64,000 nt of DNA from Hydractinia symbiolongicarpus (Eukaryota; Cnidaria; Hydrozoa; Anthoathecata; Hydractiniidae), in assembly GCF_029227915.1 (NCBI RefSeq), contig NC_079877.1, positions 29,475,851 through 29,539,850 on the forward strand, written 5' to 3'. Positions 25,001 to 36,565 of the stretch are shown in pieces (within the stretch, counting starts at the first letter, position 1; each line of letters starts with the position of its first letter). Made by a program: the position numbers and the translations under genes. The notes below the pieces were generated by a model that saw only the letters and a list, made by a program, of their open reading frames with translations, did not search any database and was not told where the DNA came from.

Positions 25001-28000
25001 TCATTATTTTTGTAACGGATGTGTTTTGACAAACTATTTTAAATATGTGCACCTTGATAGAAAAAAACACTTTGTGCTTTCTTAGTTTTCACCTTCGATA
25101 ACTTTATTGAGTGTTTATTATTTCTCGTTGTTTTGGAGTGTGACATCAGTTCAAAGTAATTGTCCATAGGCGATGGAAGTTTCGTTATAATTGATCGTCT
25201 GACAATTTTACAAGCGTGACGTTTGATTGATGTCATGATCGGAGTGATGATTTCTTGTTGACTTTTGTTCCCAGTGATTTCGGTAACAGCATGGCTGTGT
25301 ATTTGATCGAGTTTTTCTATTGACGTTCTCGACAGATTAAGGTTCACAGTCCCACAATAAGTACTGTAGTAGCACTGGAACAACAATAGTTGCGTAAATC
25401 ATTTTGGCTGCTTCTACAGTCAAGTTCAGACGTACTGTTGACAGCAGTTGTAATCAGGAACTAAGTTTTTTGTATATCAAGTTAAAATCTTCTTTTAAGG
25501 TTATTGTTGAATCAAGATTGACTCCCAAATACTTGGATCCGTGACTCTTACGTTTAGTGGTGCAGCCTTTTTAATACGAGCTTGCGTTCCAAATATCATT
25601 GTTTCTGTTTTGCCTTTTTTGAGGTTTAGGGACAAGTCGTTTGGATAGAAGGAACGATTGACTAACCGTGTCGAATGCCTTACTTAAATCAATGTAAGTC
25701 ACCCCTGTTAGGTAGCCATTGTCAATGTTTTTACCAATATTATCAACCAAGATGTTACAGGCTAATTCCGTTGATCTGTGCTGGTGGAAACCAAAATGAC
25801 TTTTTTGCAGCAAATGTTGTTTTCAATATAGTTTAAGAGTTGGTGATGTACAACACGTTTAAGTATTTTGGACAGACATGGCAATACGGAAATTGGCTGG
25901 TAGTTGGTAAAGTCTGATTTTGATTCCGATTTGTGAAGTGGAGTAATTTTTGAAATCTTCCAGCCTGTTGGAACGATGCCAGTTGACAATGATCTATTGA
26001 TAATAAAAGCTACAGGTTTCGAAATTTCGTCTGCTGCATCTTTTAGAAGATTTGGTGGAAGATCGTCTATACCCGATGCCTTTTTACGGTTTAATTTTTT
26101 CAAGTATTTGCAGATTTGATATGGTGTAACAGAGCAAACTGAAATTTTTTGAGTAGTTCGAATTGGTACTCTTGGTGGTTTGTTCCATACAAAGTTCTTT
26201 ATAGGATGGAGAGTTTTGAGTAGCTTTGTAGTGACATTGGAGAAGAAACGAACAAAACCTTCAGCTATAGCTTTTTTGTCGGAGATTTGTTCCTAGTCGA
26301 CTTTAAATAACGTATTTGTTTGCTTCGTTTTTGACTTTGTCAGGAAAATCTTTTTCAGCGTTTTCCAAAATAATGTTGAATTGTGTATGTTTTCTTTTAG
26401 TAGGTTTGTGTTATACGTGTGTTTCGCCTTTTTATTCGTTGGCATTTATAGGTCCCATGGTTTACAGTTTTTTTCTATTTTCGAAACTTTTTCTGGAGTA
26501 CATCTCGATAGTCCATTTCGTTTTTAACTTCATGTGTCAGCCTTCATGTGTCTGTTAACTTCATATGTTGGCATTCGCCCTTTTTGTAGCATAAGGGACG
26601 TGTTTGTTAAGGCTTTCAGTCAAGATTTGATTAAACGCCTGAAGAGATTCTGAAACGGAGTGTGAGTTATACACCAACGACCAATCAGTTTCTTTGAGGT
26701 CTTGTTTTAATTTAGAATTGTCATAATTTTTGTAATTTCTGTAGCGAACCGTCTTTGGGTTCGTTTTTACTCTGTTTTCCTTTCGATTGAAACCAATTAA
26801 ATCATGATCACTAAAGCTGATCCCGTAAACGTCATGTTTTGTAATGTTAAATGGGGCATTTGTAAAAACCAAGTCTATTCATGATTCACATTATTTATCT
26901 GTTATTCTTGTTGCCGTTTTAATCATCTGCTTAAATTTGAAAAGCGTGAAGATTGATTTTAATTCATTGTTCTCATTATCTTTTTGATAATTGATGTTGA
27001 AATCTCCTGTTAATATCGTCTTTTTATTCTCAGATGTTGCTTTTATTAACGAGATGCGAAGAGTTTCATTGAAGTTTCTCGGTTTCTCGGTTTAACAAAC
27101 AAAAAATGTTTATTATCCTTCACGTGTTTGATTTATATTAGGTCATCTATATTTAAAAGTTTGGTCATCATCAAGCACCGCCAGTGATGTCACTGGATAA
27201 AATACTCTCTCATAAAAAAATTTTTTTTCTTTAGCAGTCCAGCGGCAGAGTTTATTGGCAAATAAGAAATGCTTTTAAGCCAAATTCCACTTAGCAAGGT
27301 CAATACAAATTCCGAAACATTAAGACTGGGAAAAGTAAAATTAGGATCCTAAAGTCTCTATGAAATATAGATCAACAATCTTTCGAATATAAATGGCCTA
27401 ATAGTCTTCACCAGCATGTCATAAACTTATAAAACACTCACTTTTTGTACTGGTAATTTGTACAAAACTGCCTGGTGTAAAAAGGGTTGAAATTATCAAT
27501 AAACAAGTAAAGTAGATTCCTTATTTGTAAAACGGATAACATACTCATCTTAAAAAGTAGCATGATGATACATTTAAAATGTTTTTTGTTATTATAGTTC
27601 TCACGTTAGTTTCAATGTCAATGTTACAGATGGTATATGGGCTACTGGTGGATACTCCGGCTCAAATGGGTTTACTGGTTATCTCAGTGATCTGAAATTT
27701 TATCGCAATCAAGTTTTGCCACTTCATCACATTCAAAAATACATGAATATGGAGCTTAATAAACTGGGTTATTACAACTTGGAAAAAACTTTCCATACCT
27801 GTTCACTGTGGCGAGCAGTCTCGTCCCAGTATATACTTCGAATTCCTCATTGGAACTCACATTGCAAACTGCAAGGATATTGGACTGCTACCACTAAAAG
27901 AAAAGAAACCTGCCCTATAATCAAGGAAAGTTTGAGAAAAAACGTGCAGCCTAAAATGATTTCTTACTTGAAATCAGTTTATAACTCAAACAGGAAAAAT

Positions 28001-31000
28001 GCAACGTCCCTGAAGTTGTTTGCAAAAATGGTTTATGATGCTGGAATAAAGGAAATTGTATGTTAAATTTATTATTTTATTTTTATTCCACACAGAACAC
28101 CACACATTGTCGAAACTTTCATTAAATTATACATTTGTCCTAATTTCTTTGAGTCTACTGTTTTTTACTGTTTTCATAAATTTTTTTCTCTTTTTTTGGT
28201 TTAGATGAAAGCCTCGTTGTCAAAGTCTATGGCTTTACGATTACTAGAGTTATCTGGCTGTCTAGGATATGTCAATGGTTATTTTCTGTCAGCTACAATG
28301 AATGCGTATGGATTAGGAATAAAAAGGGATGCAAGAAAAGTAAGTGGACACATATAATATTTTAAAACTTTCCACAGTTGTGCTTTAGAAATAAATATGC
28401 ATTATTCCTTCATAAAAGGAAACGTATTAAAAGTAATTTGTAGATTAAATATTTATTATGTTGCAAATTTAAAAAATTGGGCAATTTTAGCCTTGCCTAA
28501 ATACCATAAAGACCTGATGTTTTTCTAAGGAGCCCTCCAAAAACTTTAGCTAGAAAGAAAATAAATGTGATTATAGATTTAACAAAATGATTAATAACGA
28601 CTGTTTATATTATATAAGGGTGGTAAAATGATGATGTTTCTACACATTATGCATTTTTAACCGTATTGGGGATCTCCTCTATTCCAGGGAAAAGGGGATT
28701 ATGTATCTCCTGAAGAGCTATGGATAAGATAAGATAAAAATATATTGACATTATGATTTCGAAATGATGACTTGTTGGAGATGACACAATTAAGTGACAG
28801 TTGCAGATAATATTTTTATAGAAAAGAGTTAACCGACATATTTTTCATCCTTTAGGAAAAGTAAAAATTGTCCTAAATATTCATTTAGGCTGTATATTAC
28901 CATTTATTATCCAGTCAGAAAAACAATGCATTATCACAGCTTGCGCTTGCATACAGATACCAGCTTGGTGTAGACGATACACCGAAAGATGTCGATGTTA
29001 TGACTGGTAATTTTTTATATGTATAATATGCAGTTAGTACCAACAGTAAAATTGTTGTTCAGCCTGCATTATTGTCTCTGAGATATCTTGTAAATATAAA
29101 AAAAAAACACTGGTTGCTTACATATGCAGTTATACTAAGAAGAAATAAAAAAATGTTACATTTACTGCAATGAATGTAAGAACAATTTTTTTTGTGAGGA
29201 AGGGGTTGGTGTGAGTATTTTATCTTTGGTAAGATCTTGAAATTACATAAATAGTGTTAATAGCCATTTCAGCAGAATAGTGAATTTCGTAAGTTTTTGG
29301 AAGGTTTTAGTGTGTTTTTTTTAAGGTTCTTCCTGGTAAGATCCTAAAGGTACAAAATAGTGTTAATAGTTAATCCAATAAATAGTTAATATTTTCTTGT
29401 ATGGTACAGTGTAACACTGCGACGTCTATTTGACTTACTATATGTTTTATTTGCAGAGAAACAAATGTGTCATTAATTACTATTTATTTTAGGTTATTTG
29501 CGACAGGCAGCAGTTACTTCCAAGAAAGCATTTGAGCAAGAAAACCATAAAGTTCATGTAAGAATTTTTAATGTAGTTACTACTGATCAAACTGTTTCTT
29601 GTGTTGTGTCAACCTTCATGGTTGTATGTATGACGGGTTAACTTCATTCGTGGTCTTCAGCAATGGTACATGGCAAACAATAAATCTAAATGCCTTTGTA
29701 AGGATGAGTGTTTTGACCAAAACGGTTCTTTTTTTGTGAATAAATAGCTTTTTGCAATGTAACCGCTGACATCAAAGTTATTCCTCATATCTGCAAAGTG
29801 AAAAAAAAGACCAATAAATAAAAGTTTCGTGGAATTTTATTTTCAATACAAGTTGGTAGAATTTGAAGAATTACATTTCGCATTTTGTCTAGTAATGGCA
29901 ATTTTAGAATTCAAATTTGTACTTTCTGGTCCTAGGGTAGTAATCGAGGAAAGAGTATATAGCCTACCCAAGCAGGTTAAGTTGTGCTACGATCAAAGAC
30001 ATCGCATAAATAAATTTGGCAAAAATGTTTTTATTAATGTATCTATCTTATAACATTTTGGTTAAGCGATTACAATTAGTGAAAAAAATCAAAATACATT
30101 AATGTCTTATAATTTGGGCAGTGACTAAATTTTACATTATTGTTTTATTGATTTTGACTTCAATAGACTCAATCCGAGATGATTAGGTTGGATCAAGCTC
30201 ATTTGTTTCGGGATGTGAGAGGATCGGATTCTGATTTATTCAAATGGTTATCACAACAAGCAAAGATGGGTTCTTCTGATGCAAGGGTAGGTAGTTTGAC
30301 TCAAACTATAAAAAAAAGACCGTAGCCATCTGGTTTTAATGTTACTCAAATATAACTAAATACGTAACTAGATATAAAGAAGATCAAAAGCAGATACCTA
30401 AAAAGATTATTTCAAAATCTTTCCTTTTTTTCTCTTCAATTGTAACTGAGGGGTAAAACTGGAAAACGACAGTCTTAAGTTTTCTTATTTTGTGAGAAAG
30501 ATATAGGATCGAATTGTGACCTTTTAAATTCAACTGTTTTATAATTTCCTGGGCATCCCGTATAGATAACCTGTATGAATGATTAAAACCGCCATTATAT
30601 GCGTCGTGTTCTACAAGACGTTAGCTATTCCTTTTTTAAATCTATTACGGATAATTCTTTTTTTATATTTGCATTTGTTAACTTTTATATTTGTTTAGAC
30701 GAAGATAGCGGAAATGTTTTTCTATGGTAAACAAGGCGTAGATGCGAATCGAGCACTAGCGGTGGAGATGTATGAACAAGGTGCTGTGTTAGGAGATGCG
30801 AATGCTATTTATAACCTGGGTGTCATTAATCTCAAGGTATGTAAAACGTTTTGCCGTTTGTGAAGAGTGTCATTATGTTGTTCATTTAATTTTTAAAAAC
30901 TTCTTTAAAATGCGATAATGCAATATTACAATCACAGATTTAGCGTTTTTTTGTGATTACACACTTGATGCTTGTAACGAATTATTTTATGTTTCTTCTG

Positions 31001-34000
31001 TGCATATTACTCATGGATGTGTTTTTTAGGGTTTGGACGTCGAAAAGAACGTTACAAAAGCGTTCGAATATTTTCACAGAGCAGCCGAAATGAATTCATC
31101 AGCAGCTTTCAACAGCTTAGGTTATTTCGAAATGTTGTATAACAAAAATCGAAGCGGAGCAGCATATTTTTGGAAGAAGTCGGCTGATTTGGGGAGTTTA
31201 GAAGGAATGAATAATTATGCTTTCTTACTTGAAGGTGGATTACGAACAGGTGATCCACCAGATAAGGTATGTTTGGACGAATTTTAGTTCAAAGTTTAAT
31301 TTGTTTTGGTTATTTTTTGAAATAACAGCATCAGTTGTTCAGTAGTCTGCAGCAAGTAGAATGCAAAACACCTACTTCGCCAAGACTGTGGGCTAGATAA
31401 ATGACCTTAAAAATGCGCTAGCTGCACTTTCCGCAATGTCTGCATTATGGAACAATCCGTTTCACGGCCCAAAACTGCTGACGCCAACAAAATTAGTACT
31501 GTTTAAAATTTTGAAATCGACGAACAAAATGAAATCAGCTACGATCCTAAGTGCGCTGTGAGCATTGACACGTTCAAAGTGCGTGTGACCTAGATAGAAT
31601 GGCGTTCTCGATTGCTTGCAGTTAATATTTCGAAATTTGGCGCTCTTTTTCAATAAATTATGTCCGGGGTTATTCTTGAGATTCTGTTTTCTATCTTAGC
31701 TTGGTGCTTTCGAAATGTTTAAGAAAGCAGCATTGAAAGGTCAAACAAATGCTTGTATAAGAGTGGCTGATTATTTAATGGATGGAAGCGTGGTCCCTAG
31801 AGATGTCGGCTTAGCTTCACAGTAAGTTGTTGTTATTTTTGTCGTCGTCGTTGTTGTCGTTACCGTTGATTCTTTTCGTCGGCGTTGCTTATGTTTTTTT
31901 ATCATCGTTACTTTCTTCATAGTCTATTGTTGCTGTTTTTGTTTTATCGTCGTTGCTTTTGTCGTCGTTGTTTTCATTGTTTTGTCATTGTCGTGGACTT
32001 TGTTTCTTCGTCGTTGCTGTTGTTTTTTTGTCGTAGCTTTTGTCATTGTCGTTTTCACAGATTAATTTACTTTTAGATATTATCGCTTTGTTGCTGAGCA
32101 GTTGAGCGATGTTGGTTTGTTCATGAGAAAAGCAATTGATTCTTACAACAATGGAAACTGGTGAGTGCTCCGTGGAAATCAGTCCTTGTTATACATTCTG
32201 ATTATTGTGAATTTAACACAGATCCGGTCTTTCTGGCCTGCTAAAAGAAATGTAGCATAGTCGCATTAAAGGGGCTACAAAACGGCTGTTGGTTTTCGGG
32301 GCGAAAAACAAAAAATGGCTATTTTTCCGGCATGTATGTAATTTACAGACTCGAACATATCGATATATCTAGAATTTTTATCTTCTCCAACCTTGGTCAT
32401 GTTTTCATGCAGAATGAGTCTTGCTGAAATATTTCTTTGTAGTATACTTTTCGAAAAAAAAAATTGAACCAGCGAGCAAAGTGCGCTGATCTGTTCATTG
32501 CGCAAAGCGCGTTTGCCGGGTTTTTAATATGTGCGCGGAATATACGGAATGTGAGCACTTTAACTGGTTCGTAGCCCCTTTAAGTGAGACCTTTAAGAAG
32601 TAAGACTTTCGCTAACTGGGACCGAGTTTCTTCATCCTTTCGTCACTAAATTAAACCTAAAGAATAAATCCTTGTCCTAATTACTGCTCCGTGCCTAAAA
32701 ATTATCTAAAGAGAACTAGTCAAGCATTCTTGCTATACATGGGCAAAGGAGAATGCTTAAGAATTTGGTTTCTTACAAGCAGATTCCACTTAAAAGGCGT
32801 TTGTGTTTTTGAAAGAAATCTGTGTTACTGGTCAAGTGAACATTTATGTAGCACGTGAAAAAATTTATGTTTTCATCTATGTTTTAGGTATAAATCGTTG
32901 GTCAATCACGTGCAAGCAGCAGAAGCTGGTATTCAACTAGCTGGATATAATACTGCTCTTCTTTTAAGAGAATATCAGGTGAGTAGAAAGATTTTTCTCC
33001 TTGGTCTTGCTTAATTTTGCATTACAGTGTCTTGTAGTATCATGCAACACTTTCTTGTCTTGCTATACAATGCAATAGATTCTTGTCTTCCGGTACCAGG
33101 CTGACCAATCTTGTTTCCCTTTACGATACAACAGCTATGGGTCTTTGTTGTAATGGATGTTCCGAAGTTAAAAAAATGTAAATGTATTTCAAGACTTGAA
33201 GTATTAGTGTAATAATTCGAGGGGCCCTGACTCACTACTTAATGTCTTCTTGTACGTTAAGATGGATAAATTCAAGCAAGCAAGCATACAAAAATGCGAT
33301 TTAAATGATATAAGTAGACAATTATAACTTGAATAAGAACTGTTTAGTCCATACTAGCTGGTTGAGGTCTACGCATAATAAAAAAATTCGATCAACCTTA
33401 AGTATTTTTTATTTTTAAGAGTGAAGCATCTATGGCCATCAACAGAAGCGACTCTTTTTATTTTTACAATATGACAGCTGAACTTGGTTGGAGTTTGTGT
33501 GAGTATGAAATATGTAGTTTCTTTTAATTCCAAAACGATCTGAACATGTAATATGTGATAGCAATGAAAACTGGTTTTGTGTTTTGTGGTTCTTAAGAGC
33601 TCTTATGCAAGAAACTAATGCAAGCAAATCTTTCAGCATTAGTCGAACTGGGACATCACAATTGGTTGAAAGAAAACAAAAGAAAAGCAAGTCATTATTA
33701 TGCAAGATCAGTTGAGAAAGATAGCAACCCTGAGGTGAGGTTTTATGAGAAGGTAAAATAACTTAGTACGCAGTATACTATTTCCACTTTACTACCACTG
33801 AAGTCACGCTGAAATGTTCTTTTATTTCTATTCTCTGTAGCCTATTTGAAAGGTGGGGATGTATTGACGAATGGTGGTTGGGTTGTAATTTTCGTCAAAT
33901 TGATAGTTTCAGGGGGGGGGAGGGGGGGGGGGGGGTGCTAATAAATTAGAATAGTTAAATTTTTATTCTTAGGTCTTTAATAAGGAAGTCAACAGTAGCT

Positions 34001-34390
34001 GGGAGGGGTGTGATGGGGGATGTTTTCCATTTAAATTGTGTTAACAGACCTCCCTTGAACACAAAAACTTTGATGTTTGGCTTTTTGTCCAAAAGATTAA
34101 AGTATTTTTTAAGTATACTTGTGTTCTTTATGAAGACTTCTGGGCATGAAGAAATATGAGTGCGCTTACTTACCTTCATTTTCCAATTCTCATGAAAATT
34201 CTTCTCATTTTGAATAAATTTTACGAGCGTGAGAAGCTGATAGTAAGGCTTTTTTGTTATAGGCCCTATTTAATCTTGGATACATAGTTGAACATGGGCA
34301 CCCTCTTGACGAGAAAGTCAAATTTCAAGATACCTCATTCACGACACAAGTGGCGGGAAATTCTTCTATTGCAACCATGCTGTACGAAAG
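22018..34390 (+). CDS. SEL1L3-like membrane/secretory protein, 18 exons (3' end unresolved)
   Basis: A secretory-pathway protein with the SEL1L3 layout: signal peptide, beta-rich ectodomain, LamG-like module, then Sel1 (TPR-like) repeats. Exons: 22018-22642, 23182-23239, 23359-23433, 23883-24001, 24548-24713, 27598-28057, 28205-28339, 28889-29006, 29493-29557, 30167-30286, 30699-30836, 31030-31266, 31700-31821, 32077-32160, 32888-32978, 33420-33498, 33637-33734, 34263-34390. All phases match, giving 972 residues (human SEL1L3 has about 1130). The start MAWFILLLVTLFPLSVF is a signal peptide. LSFWAFFLKD, WIHMVLTVD and FTGYLSDLKFY form the LamG/concanavalin-like fold. From about residue 500, motifs such as AIYNLGVINLKGLDVEKN and KAFEYFHRAAE are classic Sel1 repeats. 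Exon 18 ends in phase 2 without a stop, so one or more terminal exons lie downstream. The cellular role of SEL1L3 is poorly known and is not inferred here. Confidence 0.85.
23756..23789. repeat. small hairpin in SEL1L3-like intron 3
   Basis: ACACGAACCATGAT pairs with ATCATGGTCTTCGTGT across a three-base loop with a two-base bulge. Its function, if any, is unknown. Confidence 0.4.
24722..27110 (-). mobile_element. degenerate non-LTR retrotransposon (endonuclease-RT), antisense in intron 5
   Basis: Minus-strand fragments follow retrotransposon order. An endonuclease tail (VYGISFSDHDLIGFNRKE, near 26800) comes first. RT start follows (KKASGIDDLPPNLLKDA near 26070; YQPISVLPCLSKILKR). Next are GFHQHRSTELA and YIDLSKAFDTV (near 25700), then a post-catalytic part (LNLKKGKTETMIFGT near 25600) and a thumb/C-terminal region down to 25039. 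The plus-strand TTTATT-rich run at 24722-24745 reads as a TAAA-type 3' tail on the element's strand. Frameshifts and stops break the frame, and the stretch from DLSKAFD jumps to LNLKKGKTE, so the segment carrying the catalytic YxDD is missing. Probably of the CR1/Jockey-like groups; dead. Confidence 0.8.
32266..32583. mobile_element. TTAA-flanked MITE, copy 1 (SEL1L3-like intron 14)
   Basis: The element starts AGGGGCTAC and ends GTAGCCCCT, and each end is flanked by TTAA (32266-32269, 32580-32583). A TTAA target duplication is the hallmark of piggyBac-type insertion. It has no coding capacity. A second copy at 52009-52292 shares most of its interior, including a run of nine to ten A and an AACCAGCGAGCAAAGTGCGC block. 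Confidence 0.75.
33912..33935 (+). repeat. G-run, nine G + A + fourteen G
   Basis: A 24-base nearly pure guanine tract on the coding strand of the SEL1L3-like intron between exons 17 and 18. It is striking in such AT-rich DNA and could form a G-quadruplex in DNA or pre-mRNA. The exact length may be affected by sequencing. Confidence 0.7.
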
Positions 34391-34520
34391 GTAAAAGACG
34401 TATTTTTTAACTCTTTTTCTTGCACTAATCTTTCGCGCTAGCTAAAATTACGGAGAAGAAACGCCTAAAATGGCATCAACAATTTCCTTTCTTATTATTC
34501 ACCAAATTTTCTGAGGCTGA

Positions 34521-35050
34521 ATTATGTTTATAGAGTTATGTTTATAGAATTATGTTTATAGAGTTATGTTTATAGAGTTATGTTTATAGAGTTATGTTTA
34601 TAGAGTTATGTTTATAGAGTTGTGTTTATAGAGTTGTGTTTATAGAGTTATGTTTATAGAGTTATGTTTATAGAGTTATGTTTATAGAGTTATGTTCATA
34701 GAGTTATGTTTATAGAGTTATGTTTATAGAGTTATGTTTATAGAGTTATGTTTATAGAGTTATGTTCATAGAGTTATGTTTATAGAGTTATGTTTATAGA
34801 GTTATGTTTATAGAGTTATGTTTATAGAGTTATGTTTATAGAGTTATGTTCATAGAGTTATGTTTATAGAGTTATGTTTATAGAGTTATGTTTATAGAGT
34901 TATGTTCATAGAGTTATGTTTATAGAGTTATGTTCATAGAGTTATGTTTATAGAGTTATGCTTATAGAATTATGTTTATAGAATTATGTTTATAGAGTTA
35001 TGTTTATAGAGTTATGTTTATAGAGTTATGTTTATAGAGTTATGTTTATA
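34521..35050. repeat. 14-bp minisatellite, about 38 copies
   Basis: Unit TAGAGTTATGTTTA repeats head to tail for about 530 bp, with a few variants (GTTGTG, TTCATA, AGAATT). It lies directly downstream of the last certain SEL1L3-like exon, so it is probably intronic. Low divergence between units indicates recent expansion or homogenisation. Confidence 0.95.
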
Positions 35051-35519
35051 CAAAAAAAAACTTGTTCAGCAGATTTTTTGAATAATTGACACCTTGATTT
35101 GTCAAGAAAATAGGGTAATTAACGTGGATGAATTTCCGCGAATTTTTGGGAGTTTGCGTAATTTTTCGTTTCCCCTTATTCGGTAATTTTTTGTATTTTT
35201 GTGTTGTGTTATAAACTAATGATTTACAGAAATTTTTGTTTTGTTTCCTCTTTCTGTAAGTTATTCTTCCTTCGCGAAAATTTATCCACACAAAATTTTT
35301 AAGATGAGTTCATTCGCGAAAATAAGTCCACACAAAATTTAATTTACGTAAGCTAGACTGAGATATAGAACTCGCCATTACCATTATTAACCGAGAGGGC
35401 GTTGTCGTATTACTGTCGTATTTAAATTTAGTTGCATCAAGACGAAAACAGAGGGCGGAGAGGGATATTATCCATGTCAACTTGCTTTGTTAAAACTCAA
35501 AATTAAAATGTTTATACAG

Positions 35520-35947
35520 ATCAATCAAACGGTAAGTGATAACTAGCTGTCGCAATGCTGGGTGATGGGCGGTAAGATGGGGCGGTGGGCGCTAATGTCA
35601 TTGGATAAGTCAAAACAATTTTCAGCGTTTTTGTAATGACTTGCGATTGTTTAAAAGTTCTGCAGATTTTTATCCATAGAATTTTTAACTATATTCTCTT
35701 TTTAAAAAATGTTTCACTATTTTTAAGTGATATTTTATTGCTGTAATATGTTGTTTATATTCTCTACCTACCGGAATGCGTGCGCATGTCAATTGTTATT
35801 AACGGAAAATCAAAATATTTATTTTGCGTATATATATTCAATGGAAATTTCATTTTAGGTTGTTTACTGCTCGAGTGCTGCCATGTTAGTTGCATTTGCT
35901 TCCATAGTAACAATGTTAAAGTTGGCAACAGAACAATATTTTTAAAT
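35520..35947 (+). other. candidate terminal exons of the SEL1L3-like gene
   Basis: The 12-bp segment 35520-35531 has a strong acceptor (TTTATACAG) and donor (GTAAGT) and keeps phase 2. A further acceptor (CATTTTAG) precedes 35859. In phase 0 what follows reads SSAAMLVAFASIVTMLKLAT and then stops at about 35947, a plausible C-terminal membrane helix. From the phase-2 path the same exon instead stops after about ten residues. The helix is therefore only reachable if a further exon of suitable length was missed. Confidence 0.3.
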
Positions 35948-36040
35948 TTTTTTTTTCATGAATTTGCTACATTTTTATTACATACTTTAAAACTGTCTTG
36001 TGTTTTTCTTGGGTACTGAATTTACATTATTTTTTTAAAA

Positions 36041-36201
36041 GACTAGTCGTTGCCCGTGAAAGAATCCACGGGTTCGCCCGTCCTTTTTATACCGCATTGC
36101 GTGCGTCTCGCTACCTGCGCAGCTAAGCTACCATTTTGCGTGACAGACAGACAAACGGACGGACGGACGGACAGACAGACGTATACGGGCATTATAATAT
36201 A
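36041..36201. repeat. 161-bp interspersed repeat, intact copy
   Basis: Begins GACTAGTCGTTGCCCGTG and contains a short hairpin (CCCGTG and CACGGG) and a run of ACGG/ACAG units. It ends GGGCATTATAATATA. A second copy starts immediately at 36202 in the same orientation and is split by the Harbinger element. No coding potential; the family was not recognised. Confidence 0.7.
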
Positions 36202-36565
36202 GACTAGTCGTTAGCCCGTCCTTTTTATACCGCATTGCGTGCTTCTCGCTATTACTACCGATAGGGAACTTGCGCAAACTCAAATTTGACGGATGACGGT
36301 ACCTTTAAAGATTGGGAATAGCGAATTGCTTTGGAAATAACCACCCTGCATAACTTCCCCGCGCCGTATCCTTTTCTTGCCGACGTGAAAACCATACGTA
36401 GGCACGTAAGATACAGTGGTTGTGACCTAAGACTATTTATACAATCATTTCTTCAGGCACAAGTGCTTAGGGTGAAAAAAATGTGCGGCAAATAAATGGT
36501 AAAGCAAAAATGAAACTGACAAGCATAAACAAAGTCAGAGAGAAAACTTCTTAAGCATAAGCAGG

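Noticed and set aside
34521-35050. CRISPR-like regular array
   Set aside because: Units are contiguous 14-bp repeats without spacers and the context is an animal intron.
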